A stretch of DNA of 58,735 nt from Opitutaceae bacterium (GTDB lineage Bacteria; Verrucomicrobiota; Verrucomicrobiia; Opitutales; Opitutaceae). Of this stretch, positions 41,703-50,852 are shown piece by piece; positions within the stretch are counted from its first letter, which is position 1; each line of letters begins with the position of its first letter. The stretch lies in NCBI GenBank assembly GCA_023269585.1, contig JAHFTC010000009.1, positions 1 to 58,735 of the forward strand. Direction: 5' to 3'. The notes under the pieces are model-generated. The model searched no databases and was not told the origin of the DNA. It was given only the letters and a program-made list of their open reading frames with translations. The translations under genes were made by a program, and so were the position numbers.

Positions 41703-42506
41703 TCAACCTCGCTCCCGCGGACTGCGGCCGAACTGCGCCCGGTACGCCCGGCCAAAGGAATTGGCGCTGGCGAAACCGCTGGCCCGCGCGACCTCCGCCA
41801 CGCCGAGCTCCGTCGCCGCCAGCATCGTACGGGCGTGCTCCAGCCGCAGCCGCCGCAGCTGCGCGCCGGGCGCCTCGCCGTAGCGGGCGCGGAACCCGCG
41901 AATGAAATGCTCGCGCGTGATCCCGCATTTCGCCGCCACGCCCTTGAGGTTGATCGGCGAGCGGAAATGACTGCGCAGGTAGTGCAGCCCGAACTCCACC
42001 GGATCGCGGCCCCGCGCGCCCTGCACCTGTTCGCGATAGAGCGCGATCAGCAGCCGGTAGATCAGCTCCGACTCGTGGAAGCGGTCGCGCAGCCGGCGCC
42101 GTTGCACGCCCTCGAACAGCTCGTCAAACAGCGCCGCCGCCTCCGATTCCTCGGGCATGCGCACCACCGAGCCGAAGTCGGCCCGGAGACGGTCGAACAG
42201 CGCGCGCACGCCGGTGGGCGAGAACGTCATGAAACGTTGGCGATAGGGCTCGGACGCCCCGGGCGGGAACCCGTAGCTCGTCGGCTCGCGGTGCGTGAAC
42301 AGCATCGCGTGGCCGGCCGGCACGAGGTGCTCGCCCTTGGCGTCGCGGAAGAAGGCCGCACCGCCGAGCGTGCGCTGCACGACCAGCCGGTCGGGGTCGC
42401 CGCGCGTGGCGTTGTCGTGGCGGTACGAGGCGTCGGCGCGCACCTCCTCCGCGGCGCCGTGGACGACAGCAAAGGGATCGGCGTGGGTGACGGCGGAGCG
42501 CGGCAT
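41703..42506 (-). CDS. AraC-family transcriptional regulator
   Basis: The 267-residue protein has an N-terminal cupin-like sensor region (about 1-150) and a C-terminal pair of helix-turn-helix motifs. The first is L-K-G-V-A-A-K-C-G-I-T-R-E-H-F. The second carries the family signature V-A-R-A-S-G-F-A-S-A-N-S-F-G-R-A-Y-R. It is divergent from the GH27 alpha-galactosidase gene with 138 bp between, so it is a good candidate for a sugar-responsive activator of that gene. It also lies upstream of the cupin/GNAT pair on the same strand. Confidence 0.9.
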   Translation of the reverse strand: MPRSAVTHADPFAVVHGAAEEVRADASYRHDNATRGDPDRLVVQRTLGGAAFFRDAKGEHLVPAGHAMLFTHREPTSYGFPPGASEPYRQRFMTFSPTGVRALFDRLRADFGSVVRMPEESEAAALFDELFEGVQRRRLRDRFHESELIYRLLIALYREQVQGARGRDPVEFGLHYLRSHFRSPINLKGVAAKCGITREHFIRGFRARYGEAPGAQLRRLRLEHARTMLAATELGVAEVARASGFASANSFGRAYRAQFGRSPRERG

Positions 42507-42644
42507 GGCGGCACGAACATCACCTTTTGCACCACCGGAATCAATCTTCGCGCCTCGCCCGCCCTCCTGTTTCTCCTAAAGTGGCCGGACCTGCCCGCTC
42601 CGCGGAATCACTTTTCTCCTCCTCGCTCATCCCCGCGTGTCCTC

Positions 42645-43850
42645 ATGAAGAAACTCCTCAGCCTCCTCCTCGCCGCCGCCCTGCCGGCTTTGCCGGCCCT
42701 CGCCCAGAAATTCGAGGGCCTCGCCCTCACGCCCCCGATGGGCTTCAACACCTGGAACACCTTCGCGAGCAACATCAACGAGGTGCTCATCATGGAGACC
42801 GCCGAGGCCATGGTGAAGAACGGCATGCGCGACGCCGGCTACACCTACATCGTTCTCGACGACTGCTGGTCGTTGAAGGAGCGCGACGCCGACGGCAACC
42901 TCGTGCCCGACCCCGCCAAGTTCCCCTCCGGCCTGAAGGCGCTCGGCGAGTTCCTCCACGCCCGCGGCTTCAAGTTCGGCATCTACGGTTGCGCCGGCGC
43001 CAAGACCTGCGGCGGCTACCCCGGCAGCATGGGTCATGAGTACCAGGACGCCCGCACCTTCGCGTCGTGGGGCATCGACTACCTCAAGTACGACTGGTGC
43101 TCCAGCGGCACCCGCGACGCCCGCGAGGCCTACACCACCATGCGCGACGCCCTCTTCGCCGCCAAGCGCCCGGTCGTCTTCAGCATCTGCGAATGGGGCA
43201 ACAGCAAGCCCTGGGAATGGGCCAAGGACGTCGGCCACCTCTGGCGCACCACCGGCGACATCACCGACTGCTACGATTGCGTGCAACGCTGGGAACGCGG
43301 CTGGAAGGTCATCCTCGACCTCCAGCACTCGCAGGTTCAACCGGCCGACGGCCAGGGCAACGGCATCGGCCAGTACGCCGGCCCCGGCCACTGGAACGAC
43401 CCCGACATGCTCGAGGTCGGCAACGAAGGGCTCACCGTCGCCGAGTCCCGCGCACACTTCTCCATGTGGTGCCTGCTCGCCGCGCCGCTCATGGCCGGCA
43501 ACGACGTGCGCAAGGCCACACCCGAGATCCTCGCCATCCTCACCGACAAGGAGGCCATCGCCATCGACCAGGACCCCGCCGGCAAGCAAGGCTGGCGCTA
43601 CCGCGCCGAACCCGGCCGCGAAATCTGGGTACGCGAGCTCGCCGGCGGCGAGTGGGCCGTCGCCCTGCTCAACACCGGCGACACCGCCGCGGAACTCTCC
43701 GTCGACTTCGGCCACATGTGGTTTCTCGGCGGCACCTGCGCCGTCCGCGACATCTGGGAAAAGAAGGATGCCGGCACGACCGTGAAGCCCTTCACCAAAC
43801 GCCTCGAGTCGCACGATGTCGCCCTCCTCCGCCTCAAGCCGATCAAGTGA
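42645..43850 (+). CDS. secreted GH27 family alpha-galactosidase
   Basis: The 401-residue enzyme has a signal peptide (about 1-20) followed directly by the GH27 barrel: L-T-P-P-M-G-F-N-T-W-N-T-F, then I-V-L-D-D-C-W. The nucleophile is D150 in Y-L-K-Y-D-W-C and the acid/base is D254 in H-W-N-D-P-D-M-L. A C-terminal beta domain begins near residue 310. It should release terminal alpha-1,6-galactose from galactomannan or galactoglucomannan side chains. The start is the ATG that opens the signal peptide; the long upstream frame is not real. A divergent AraC regulator and a strong downstream terminator make it a single-gene unit. Confidence 0.94.
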   Translation: MKKLLSLLLAAALPALPALAQKFEGLALTPPMGFNTWNTFASNINEVLIMETAEAMVKNGMRDAGYTYIVLDDCWSLKERDADGNLVPDPAKFPSGLKALGEFLHARGFKFGIYGCAGAKTCGGYPGSMGHEYQDARTFASWGIDYLKYDWCSSGTRDAREAYTTMRDALFAAKRPVVFSICEWGNSKPWEWAKDVGHLWRTTGDITDCYDCVQRWERGWKVILDLQHSQVQPADGQGNGIGQYAGPGHWNDPDMLEVGNEGLTVAESRAHFSMWCLLAAPLMAGNDVRKATPEILAILTDKEAIAIDQDPAGKQGWRYRAEPGREIWVRELAGGEWAVALLNTGDTAAELSVDFGHMWFLGGTCAVRDIWEKKDAGTTVKPFTKRLESHDVALLRLKPIK

Positions 43851-43883
43851 CTTCCCCCCCGGTAACCAGATAGTAACCATACA

Positions 43884-43916
43884 GCCGGCACGCGACTCCC
43901 GCGCGCCGGCCTTTTT
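43884..43916 (+). terminator. intrinsic terminator of the GH27 gene
   Basis: GCCGGC pairs with GCCGGC, a one-base bulge follows, CGCG pairs with CGCG, and the stem is followed by CTTTTT. It lies 33 bp after the stop codon. Confidence 0.85.
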
Positions 43917-44186
43917 GTACCCGCACCGGACCGCCGGGCCGATTCTGCCACCGCCCTCGGCACCAGCGGCGACTTTCTCCTTCGGCTCCGCCACACCCCT
44001 GTCCGTGGGGCGCGGCGCGGAAATGGAAGCGGGAAGGCGGCGGAGAAACAACGCTGCGCCCGCCTGCGGCGAAGCGGCGTCCCACCACTGGGACGAAACA
44101 GCGCGTGCGCCTCCGGCCGCGGCCCCGGAATGCCCGCTCGTCACAGAACCCTAGCGACGGAGCGCAAACCGGGCGAAACTGGCGGC

Positions 44187-44663
44187 ATGAACCCGTCTGA
44201 GACTCAGCGTCCCCTTCCCGCCCGCGGCGTGCGCCTGCTCGCGACCTGCGCGTTCGTCGACCTCGCCCTGGCGCTGGTGCATGTCGCCTGCATCTTCGCC
44301 GGCGAGGCCACGGCGCGCTTCTTCACCGCACCGCGCTATGTGCTCGAGCTCATCCGCTCGGGCAGCCTGCTGATCATCCCGATCGTGCTCTTCATCGTGG
44401 CCGCGCTCGGCACCTTCGGACTCTACGCGTGGTCGGCGGCCGGGCGGATGCGACGTCTCCCGTTGTTGCGCACCGGACTCGTCGCCGTGGGCGTGCTCTT
44501 CACCCTGCGCGGGTTGGCCCTGATCCCGCAGGTGGCCACGATGCTGCGCTACCCCGGCGTTTTCCCCTGGCAGGTGCCGGTGTTCTCGCTCGTGTCGCTC
44601 GCCCTCGGCCTCGCCCACCTCGCCGGCGCCCGCCAGCGTTGGGCCGCCTTGGGCGAACGCTGA
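44187..44663 (+). CDS. hypothetical four-helix membrane protein
   Basis: The 158-residue product has four clear hydrophobic segments, about residues 20-40, 58-80, 92-112 and 125-145, with short basic loops (M-R-R-L-P-L-L-R). This suggests a small inner-membrane protein of unknown function. The start chosen is the ATG of M-N-P-S-E-T-Q; the 19 codons upstream do not look coding. It is followed after 52 bp by a cupin gene on the same strand. Confidence 0.65.
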   Translation: MNPSETQRPLPARGVRLLATCAFVDLALALVHVACIFAGEATARFFTAPRYVLELIRSGSLLIIPIVLFIVAALGTFGLYAWSAAGRMRRLPLLRTGLVAVGVLFTLRGLALIPQVATMLRYPGVFPWQVPVFSLVSLALGLAHLAGARQRWAALGER

Positions 44664-44715
44664 CGCCGCCGGCCAGCGCTGGACAATCCGGCCGGTTCGC
44701 ACAACTGAATCGCCC

Positions 44716-45195
44716 ATGCACAAAGTGAACACCCGCGACATCGTCGCCGAACCGTGGACCTCCCCGAAGGGCAAGTTCGCCTCGGCCGACCAGGAGCTCT
44801 CCATCGCCCTCTGGCGCAAGCCGCTCTCCTCCGACCTCAACGAGCGCCACCCCTTCGACGTCGAAATTTGTCGCATCCCGCCGGGCAAGGCCGCGTGTCC
44901 GTTCCACTCCCACAGCGCGCAGTGGGAGTTCTACCACGTGCTCTCCGGCCGAGGACAAGCGCGCGACGCGGCCGGCCTCACGCCCATCGAGGCGGGCGAC
45001 GCCTTCCTCTTCAAACCGGACGAGCCGCATCAGCTCCTCAACGACGGCACTGAGGACCTCGTCCTATGCATCGTGGCCGACAACCCGCTCGGCGAATCCT
45101 GTCACTATCCCGACAGCGGCAAATGGCTGGTGCGCTCCCCCGAGCGCCGGATACTCCGCTCCGCGCCGCTCGACTACCTCGACGGCGAGGAGTGA
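44716..45195 (+). CDS. cupin domain protein
   Basis: The 159-residue protein has a cupin core in its middle: motif 1 is P-F-H-S-H-S-A-Q-W-E-F-Y-H-V-L-S-G and motif 2 is F-K-P-D-E-P-H-Q-L-L-N-D. The metal ligands are two histidines and a glutamate of motif 1 and the histidine of motif 2. Flanking extensions are longer than in minimal cupins. The ligand is unknown. It is probably co-transcribed with the upstream membrane-protein gene. A 7-bp tandem repeat follows it. Confidence 0.82.
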   Translation: MHKVNTRDIVAEPWTSPKGKFASADQELSIALWRKPLSSDLNERHPFDVEICRIPPGKAACPFHSHSAQWEFYHVLSGRGQARDAAGLTPIEAGDAFLFKPDEPHQLLNDGTEDLVLCIVADNPLGESCHYPDSGKWLVRSPERRILRSAPLDYLDGEE

Positions 45196-45240
45196 ACGGC
45201 CGACTGGGCGCAACTTGCCTGCCGGGTTGCCTCGCCCACC

Positions 45241-45282
45241 GTCCACAGTCCACAGTCCACCGTCCACCGTCTACAGTCCACC
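45241..45282 (+). repeat. 7-bp tandem repeat, array 2 (GTCCAC[A/C])
   Basis: Six units of seven bases in a row, GTCCACA twice, GTCCACC twice, GTCTACA, GTCCACC. The array ends seven bases before the start of the following gene. Array 1 at 38694-38728 has the same period. Confidence 0.8.
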
Positions 45283-45288
45283 GCCCTC

Positions 45289-45753
45289 ATGCTCTCCCGT
45301 CCAATCCCCGGCTCCTCCGGCGAAATCCTCACCTGCCTGCCTTCGCCCTACCTGCCGCACGCGGCAACCGGTCTGCTCTACCTGCCGCGCTTCATCGCGA
45401 AGATCCGCCATGTGGCCGAGCACGGGAAGCTCCCCCCCAGCTACGCCAAGAACTACAAGCGCGGCTGCGACCGCTTCCTCTGCCTGCACCTCGGGGTCGA
45501 ACCCGACGCCGTCGAGCAGGCGGTGCGCGCGGCCGGCGCCGACGATGCGGAGGTCGACCGCCGGTTGCTCGCCCTCTTCCCGGCCGACGTGCGGGCCGCG
45601 AAATGGAACCGCGAATTCGTCCAGAAAGGCATGACACCGGCCGGCCGCGAGTTCCTGCAGCAGGCGCTCACCGCGATGGGCTGCGCCGACCGCGGCGACA
45701 CGATCCTCAGCGTGCCCGACCTGATCGACTTCGACGAGGGCCGGATCGAGTAG
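45289..45753 (+). CDS. DUF5069-like protein
   Basis: The 154-residue protein has L-Y-L-P-R-F-I-A-K-I-R near residue 30, then N-Y-K-R-G-C-D-R-F-L-C-L-H-L-G and a helical C-terminal half. This order resembles DUF5069 proteins, which are common in Verrucomicrobiota and of unknown function. No signal peptide or membrane segment is visible. The start follows the heptamer array by seven bases, so its ribosome binding site would have to lie inside the repeat, which is unusual. Confidence 0.6.
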   Translation: MLSRPIPGSSGEILTCLPSPYLPHAATGLLYLPRFIAKIRHVAEHGKLPPSYAKNYKRGCDRFLCLHLGVEPDAVEQAVRAAGADDAEVDRRLLALFPADVRAAKWNREFVQKGMTPAGREFLQQALTAMGCADRGDTILSVPDLIDFDEGRIE

Positions 45754-45928
45754 TCCGAATCCGTGCGGCGGGGTTGGCCGCACTGCGGCACAGCGCGACT
45801 CAAGCCCATTTTCGCTGATTCCAAACCGGCGTTCCGCGTGGATTTGGAAAATGGTTCCACGCCCGACGAGAAATATTCCCGCCCCGGCCCTGCAACCGGT
45901 TTGCCCGGCCCACGTCACAGGCTGGCGT

Positions 45929-46471
45929 ATGAACTCCCGCTTTCTTCTCACCCTTGCCTGCGCGGCCGGCCTGGTCGCCGCAGTTCCCACCGCTCTCCAT
46001 GCCCGCGGCAACGATGCCGCCCGCAACGCCGTGATCGGCGGCATCGCCGGTGCGATCATCGGTGAGCACAACGACCACCGCGCGGCCGAGGGCGCCTTGA
46101 TCGGCGTCGCCGCCGGCCTGCTGCTCACGGCCCTCACCGACGACTCCGGCTACGATTCCCGCGGCACCTACTACGAGACCTCCGCGCCCTGCCCGCCGCC
46201 CTACCGCGGCCCGGTCCTGGTGTCGCGCCCGTACTGCCCGCCCACCCGGGTCGTGATCGTGCCGCCGAGTCACCACTACGGGCACCGCACGGTCGTGGTT
46301 CACCCGCCCGCCCGCGCGCACCACCGCGTCGTGGTGGTCGCTCCCCGTCACGACGGCCGGCGCGACCGCCACGAGGCCCGCTACGACCGCCGGGACAACC
46401 GCTATGACCGCCGCGACAACCGCCATGATCGCCGCAACGACCGGCGGGATGACCGCCGCGATCGCCGCTGA
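45929..46471 (+). CDS. secreted glycine-zipper protein with Arg/Asp repeat tail
   Basis: The 180-residue product has a signal peptide (about 1-23). A glycine-zipper-like segment follows (N-A-V-I-G-G-I-A-G-A-I-I-G-E, about 33-46) with a second hydrophobic stretch after it. Next comes a histidine/proline/valine region and a tail of repeated D-R-R-D-N-R units, about ten arginine/aspartate-rich repeats at the end. Glycine zippers insert in membranes, and the tail is extremely polar and probably disordered. I know no specific function for this combination. It converges on the GH31 gene with a shared terminator between them. Confidence 0.7.
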   Translation: MNSRFLLTLACAAGLVAAVPTALHARGNDAARNAVIGGIAGAIIGEHNDHRAAEGALIGVAAGLLLTALTDDSGYDSRGTYYETSAPCPPPYRGPVLVSRPYCPPTRVVIVPPSHHYGHRTVVVHPPARAHHRVVVVAPRHDGRRDRHEARYDRRDNRYDRRDNRHDRRNDRRDDRRDRR

Positions 46472-46503
46472 GTTCTCCGCCGCCGCCCACCGGTAGCAAC
46501 AAC

Positions 46504-46534
46504 AAGCCCGCCGACGGAATCCGTCGGCGGGCTT
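46504..46534. terminator. bidirectional terminator between convergent genes
   Basis: AAGCCCGCCGACGG and CCGTCGGCGGGCTT form a perfect 14-base stem around AAT, flanked by A residues on the left and T residues on the right. It can terminate the glycine-zipper gene on the plus strand and the GH31 gene on the minus strand. Confidence 0.88.
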
Positions 46535-46561
46535 TCGTTTACGCCACGAGGTCTTGGCCGC

Positions 46562-49465
46562 TCAGAACTTCACGTCGGTCGCGGCGCCGCTGTAGCGGAT
46601 CGTGCGCGCAAGCTTCGGCTCGAAGCTGAAGCCCACCGGCTTGCCGGCCTCGACGAGCACAACCTGCACCGTGCGCTCTGCGAGCATACCCGGGAAGCGG
46701 CCGATGCGTTCGCCGAGCGTGAGCGTGCGCGTTGCATTGTCCCACCGGAACGGGATGCGGGCGGCCTCGCCGCGCTCGTAGCCATAGGTGAGTCCGTCGT
46801 CCTCGTAGAGCGTGAACGCGCCGTCGGCCCCCGTGTAGACCCAAAGCGTGAGCGGGTCGGCGGGTTTCTCCAACACGTACTGCAGCTCGGGCCCGAAGGG
46901 CACGATCGAACCGGCGCGCACGTGCACCGGGATGGTCTCGTACGGCGCGGGCGCGTCGATCGTGCCGCCGCCGGCAATCGCGGCGCCCGTCCAGAAGTCG
47001 TACCAGCCGCCTGGAGTCGCCGGGAGATGCACCGGGCGCGAGGTCACTCGGTACTGAACGACTGGACTCACGAGCAGCGCCGGGCCGAAGAGGTACTGGT
47101 CACCCGTGACGCGCGCGGTGGCGTCGCCCGGGAAATCCATGACCAGCGGCCGCAGGAAGGTCGCGCCCTCGTGCGTGACGGCTCCCGCCACGGAGTAGAG
47201 GTAGGGCAGCAGCCGGTAATGGAGTTGCGCGAACCGGGCGTGCGCACGGTACGCCGGATGGTCCTCCTCGGCGCCGAGCTGCCACATCTCGCGGAACGGT
47301 TTCTCGCCGTGCACGCGCAGCATCGGGGTGAACGCGCCGAACTGGAACCAGCGGGTATTCAGCTCGCGCCACTCCTCGCGGTCGGCCGGCGCCGGGTTGT
47401 CGGCGTTGAACCGCGCCGGCACGGAGAAACCGCCGATGTCCATCGTCCAGTAGGGCATGCCGGAGAGCGAGTAGTTGAGCGCGGCGGGCAGCTGCTTGGC
47501 CAGCGCCGTCCAGGTCGAGGAGATGTCGCCCGTCCAGACCGCGGCGGCGTAGCGCTGCTGGCCGGCGAAGCCGGAGCGGGTGAGGATCGCGACGCGCTGG
47601 TCGGGGGCGGCGGTGCGCTGGCCCTCGTACACTCCGCCGGCGTTGAGCAGCGGATACTCATTGAGCGCCCGGGCCGCGAAACCGGCGGCGGTGGGCGTCA
47701 CGGCCTGCTTCGTGCCCTCGAGCGTGGGCGACGGCAGCAGGTCCGGCTCGACGCCGTCGAGCCACCAGGCGTCGACCCCGCGGCGGAACAGCGCGGACTC
47801 GATCTGCTGCCAGAAGAGGCGGCGCGCGGCGGGGTTGAAGGCGTCGTAGAAGGTGTACTCGAAGCCCATCCAGTCGCGCGTCTTGTTCTTCAGGTTCGGC
47901 TCGTACAGCCAGCCGTTCTTCTGCATGGCGGCGAAGTTCTCCGAGCCCGGGTAGAACTTCGGCCACACGGAGATCAGCAGGCGGGCATTGTACTTCTCGT
48001 GGATCGCGCGGATCCAGGCATCGGGATCGGGAAAGCGCACGGGATCGAACTTGTGCGAGCCCCAGCCGTCGGCCGACCAGTAGAACCAGTCCTGCACGAT
48101 CACGTCGATCGGCAGGCCGCGGCGGCGGAACTCCGCGAGCACGTCGAGGCTCTGCTGCTGGTTCTCGTAACGCTGGCGCGACTGCCACAGGCCGAAGGCC
48201 CACTTCGGCAGCAGCGTCGCCGCGCCGGTGAGCTGGCGGTAGCCGGCGACCACGTCGTCAAGCTTCGGCCCATACACAAAGAAGTAGTCGGTGCCCTCGC
48301 CCACCTCGGACCAGAGCGTGGTGTCCGCGCTCGGCGCGGGCGTCTTCCACTGGAACGTCATCTGCGTGGCGCTCTCGTCGCGCATGTACTCGACGCGCAC
48401 CGCGTGCCGCCGGCCGGCGGTGAGGGCGACGCGGGCCGTGTCCTTCCACGGCAGCCAACCCTGTCGCCAATGATCGATGACGAGTTGCCCGTCGATCCAG
48501 ACCTTCACGCCGCAGTTGGAGTAGGTCTCGAAGATGTGTTCGCCGCTCTGTTCCGGCTCGATGGCGCCCTCCCAGCGCACCGAGACCGGTCCGTCGACCT
48601 CGCCGAGCGCGGGATGGATCCCGGCGTTGAGCTGGCCGGCGGTGGGACCGGGCACCGGCTCACCGGCCGGAACCTGCCCGAGGTTCACCACCTGCGGCAG
48701 CGGGCCGATGTCGATCGTCGCGTCGACCCGACGGGCGACGAGCCGCTCGAAGTTGCGCCCCGCAAAGTACGAGCCGCTGAGGCCGCCGGGTTTGCCGTCG
48801 GCGTCGAACAGGCGCGCGGCGGGCGGGCAGACCAGCGGCCGCAGATCGCCGAAGCGGGTGAAGGAGGCGTTGTTCCAGAGCACGCCGTAGCCGCGGCTCG
48901 AGGCGAGGAAGGGCACGGCGATGGTGCCGTTGTGCTGCCACAGGTCGAGGCTCCAGCCCTTCAGGTCCAGCAACCCGAGCAGGTGGTTGCCGAGCCCATA
49001 CAACGACTCGTCGGCGTTGGCCGCCCAGGTCTGCCGCACGTGGGCCGTGCGCACGCCCTGCACCTCGGCCGGCTCGACCGCCCGACCGTCCGCGCGCTCG
49101 GCGAGCAGCGGAGCGCCGGCGGCGTCGAAGAACGCCACCGCGCCGCTGGCGCGGTCGACCCGCACCTGCAGCCGCGCCGTGCGCAACGTGAGCGTGGTGT
49201 CGCTCTCCTCGGTCGTCCACTCGACCGCCGCCGGCGCGCGCCGCGGGTCGAGCATCGCGCTCTCGCGGGCGAAGAAGGCGCGGTCCGGGCCGAAGGCGAC
49301 GCGCACGATGTTGTCGGCGCGGACCTCGAGTTTCAGCAGACCGTCGGGCCGCTGGAGGACGACGCCGTCGGCGAGCTTCTCGGCGCCGGCGGCATGGGAA
49401 AACGGCGACGAAGCGCCGAGGACGATCGCGCCAAGGGCGCAGATTCGGGGCAGACGAAGGTGCAT
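46562..49465 (-). CDS. secreted GH31 family alpha-xylosidase-like enzyme with PA14 insert
   Basis: The 967-residue enzyme has a signal peptide (start at M-H-L-R-L-P-R), a GH31 N-terminal beta domain, and a PA14-like insert at roughly 235-375 (H-I-F-E-T-Y-S-N-C-G-V-K-V-W-I-D-G). The TIM barrel and C-terminal beta domains follow. The nucleophile is D570 in W-W-L-D-G-V-E-P-D and the acid/base is D647 in V-W-T-G-D-I-S-S. A PA14 domain in this position is characteristic of xyloglucan-active GH31 alpha-xylosidases such as the Cellvibrio type. It should remove xylose branches from xyloglucan oligosaccharides. An alpha-glucosidase activity cannot be excluded. It is transcribed alone. Confidence 0.88.
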   Translation of the reverse strand: MHLRLPRICALGAIVLGASSPFSHAAGAEKLADGVVLQRPDGLLKLEVRADNIVRVAFGPDRAFFARESAMLDPRRAPAAVEWTTEESDTTLTLRTARLQVRVDRASGAVAFFDAAGAPLLAERADGRAVEPAEVQGVRTAHVRQTWAANADESLYGLGNHLLGLLDLKGWSLDLWQHNGTIAVPFLASSRGYGVLWNNASFTRFGDLRPLVCPPAARLFDADGKPGGLSGSYFAGRNFERLVARRVDATIDIGPLPQVVNLGQVPAGEPVPGPTAGQLNAGIHPALGEVDGPVSVRWEGAIEPEQSGEHIFETYSNCGVKVWIDGQLVIDHWRQGWLPWKDTARVALTAGRRHAVRVEYMRDESATQMTFQWKTPAPSADTTLWSEVGEGTDYFFVYGPKLDDVVAGYRQLTGAATLLPKWAFGLWQSRQRYENQQQSLDVLAEFRRRGLPIDVIVQDWFYWSADGWGSHKFDPVRFPDPDAWIRAIHEKYNARLLISVWPKFYPGSENFAAMQKNGWLYEPNLKNKTRDWMGFEYTFYDAFNPAARRLFWQQIESALFRRGVDAWWLDGVEPDLLPSPTLEGTKQAVTPTAAGFAARALNEYPLLNAGGVYEGQRTAAPDQRVAILTRSGFAGQQRYAAAVWTGDISSTWTALAKQLPAALNYSLSGMPYWTMDIGGFSVPARFNADNPAPADREEWRELNTRWFQFGAFTPMLRVHGEKPFREMWQLGAEEDHPAYRAHARFAQLHYRLLPYLYSVAGAVTHEGATFLRPLVMDFPGDATARVTGDQYLFGPALLVSPVVQYRVTSRPVHLPATPGGWYDFWTGAAIAGGGTIDAPAPYETIPVHVRAGSIVPFGPELQYVLEKPADPLTLWVYTGADGAFTLYEDDGLTYGYERGEAARIPFRWDNATRTLTLGERIGRFPGMLAERTVQVVLVEAGKPVGFSFEPKLARTIRYSGAATDVKF

Positions 49466-49691
49466 AGGTTCGGGGGAAGGGCGACGAAAGTGGCGGGCGA
49501 TCCGCCCGGAGGCAACTCCTCGCCGGAGCCATGACGGATTCAGTCGGTGCCCGGCAAGAGATGCTGCCAGAACAGGATGTGAAGCGGCGGGTCGGCGTGC
49601 TCGCACGCGCCCTCAGAGCGCGAGTCCTTCAACCGCCCGGAGCGGCGCGAATCCGCAAGCTCGCCGGCCCACGGCCACGGCAACTCAGCGC

Positions 49692-50063
49692 CTACGCTGT
49701 CGCATGCCGCTGCAGCGCCTCGAGCGGCACGATCTCGAGCGCGTGTTCGCTCGTGCTGCCGAGCACGACCGGCGGTGCCGCGCCCACCGCGTAGGCCTCC
49801 AGCCAACGCGCGGCGCACACGCACCAGCGGTCCCCGGGCTGCAGCCCCGCGAAATGCAGCTCCGGCCGCGGAGTCGAGAGGTCGTTGCCCGCCTCACGGG
49901 AGAAAGCGAGGAACGCCGCCGTCACCTCGACGCACACGGTGTGGCTGCCCACATCCTCCGCGCAGGTGCGGCAATAGCCGTCGCGAAAGAAACCGGTGAG
50001 CGGCGCCGTACTGCACGGTTTGAGCGGACCACCGAGGACGTTGCGGGGAGCGGAGCTGGGCAT
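49692..50063 (-). CDS. DUF2237 family protein
   Basis: The 123-residue protein matches the DUF2237 layout closely. It has N-V-L-G-G-P-L-K-P-C-S at the start, T-G-F-F-R-D-G-Y-C near residue 23, then D-V-G-S-H-T-V-C, F-L-A-F-S-R-x-x-G-N-D-L-S-T-P and a late W-C-V-C-A-A-R-W-x-E. The conserved cysteines could bind metal, but the function of the family is unknown. It lies 42 bp upstream of the stop-side of pgl, on the same strand, after a 226-bp gap from the GH31 start. Confidence 0.92.
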   Translation of the reverse strand: MPSSAPRNVLGGPLKPCSTAPLTGFFRDGYCRTCAEDVGSHTVCVEVTAAFLAFSREAGNDLSTPRPELHFAGLQPGDRWCVCAARWLEAYAVGAAPPVVLGSTSEHALEIVPLEALQRHATA

Positions 50064-50105
50064 GGCCGCAGACCGATGCGCGGGTTGGCGCCCGGCGCAA
50101 GCCGC

Positions 50106-50852
50106 TCAGGCCAGAAATTGCGGGCACGCCGCCGCCGCCGCCGGATCGAGCAGCCAGGTCGTCCGCGGGCCGATCACGCGGAACACTTTCGCCGGGACGG
50201 CGAGCAGCGGCTCCGAGCCGCAGAACACGCGGCGCACCGCCTCGGCTTTCCCCGGCCCCAGCGCCGCGATCACCAGATGCCCGCAGGAGGCGAGCCCGGT
50301 GGGCGTCACGGTGAAGCGCCAGCCTTTGCCATGGACCTTGATCGCCGCGAACCCCGCGCCGGTCGCGGCGCCAAGCAGCGGGCTGCCGGGAAACAACGAG
50401 GCGGTGTGCGCGTCGTCACCGAGCCCGAGCAGACAAAGCGAGAAACACCGTCCCGGGCCGACCACCGCAGTGAGGTCTTGCCCGAGCGCTGCCACCGCAG
50501 CGTCGGGCGAACCGTCGACGGGCCACGGATGCCGCCGCTCCACCGGCGCGCCCAGCGGATCGAGCAGGAGTCGCGCGGCGCTGCCGAAATTGCTCTCCTC
50601 GCTCGCCAGCGGCACGCCGCGCTCGTCGCTCACAAACCAATGCGCCTCCGCCAGCAACCGCTCCGGCAAAGCGCCGCGCTCGACACACCAACGGTACCAC
50701 GCCTTTGGCGTCGACCCGCCGGCCAACGCCCAGGCGAAACGCCCGCGCTCCGCCGCCAGCCAGGCTCCCACGCCGAAGCTTGTGAGCTCGGCGAAGAGCT
50801 CCTCGGTGGCGCCGACACAGACTGTGCCGAATTCGGTGGTGGTGGTTTTCAT
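50106..50852 (-). CDS. pgl: 6-phosphogluconolactonase (DevB type)
   Basis: The 248-residue protein has the DevB/NagB-like fold: A-L-A-G-G-S-T-P-K near residue 43, H-W-F-V-S-D-E-R-G-V-P near 72, and G-L-G-D-D-A-H-T-A-S-L-F-P-G near 142, which carries the catalytic histidine region. It hydrolyses 6-phosphogluconolactone in the oxidative pentose phosphate pathway. The next enzyme of that pathway, gnd, lies 5.8 kb away on the same strand, with an unrelated plus-strand block between. The zwf gene is not in the window. It is followed by the DUF2237 gene. Confidence 0.92.
   Translation of the reverse strand: MKTTTTEFGTVCVGATEELFAELTSFGVGAWLAAERGRFAWALAGGSTPKAWYRWCVERGALPERLLAEAHWFVSDERGVPLASEESNFGSAARLLLDPLGAPVERRHPWPVDGSPDAAVAALGQDLTAVVGPGRCFSLCLLGLGDDAHTASLFPGSPLLGAATGAGFAAIKVHGKGWRFTVTPTGLASCGHLVIAALGPGKAEAVRRVFCGSEPLLAVPAKVFRVIGPRTTWLLDPAAAAACPQFLA

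Noticed and set aside
45241-45282. Heptamer array as a CRISPR or iteron origin
   Set aside because: Units are too short for CRISPR, and no replication gene or AT-rich zone is adjacent.
46922-49534. An 870-codon plus-strand frame
   Set aside because: It is the antisense shadow of the GH31 gene and has no recognisable domain.
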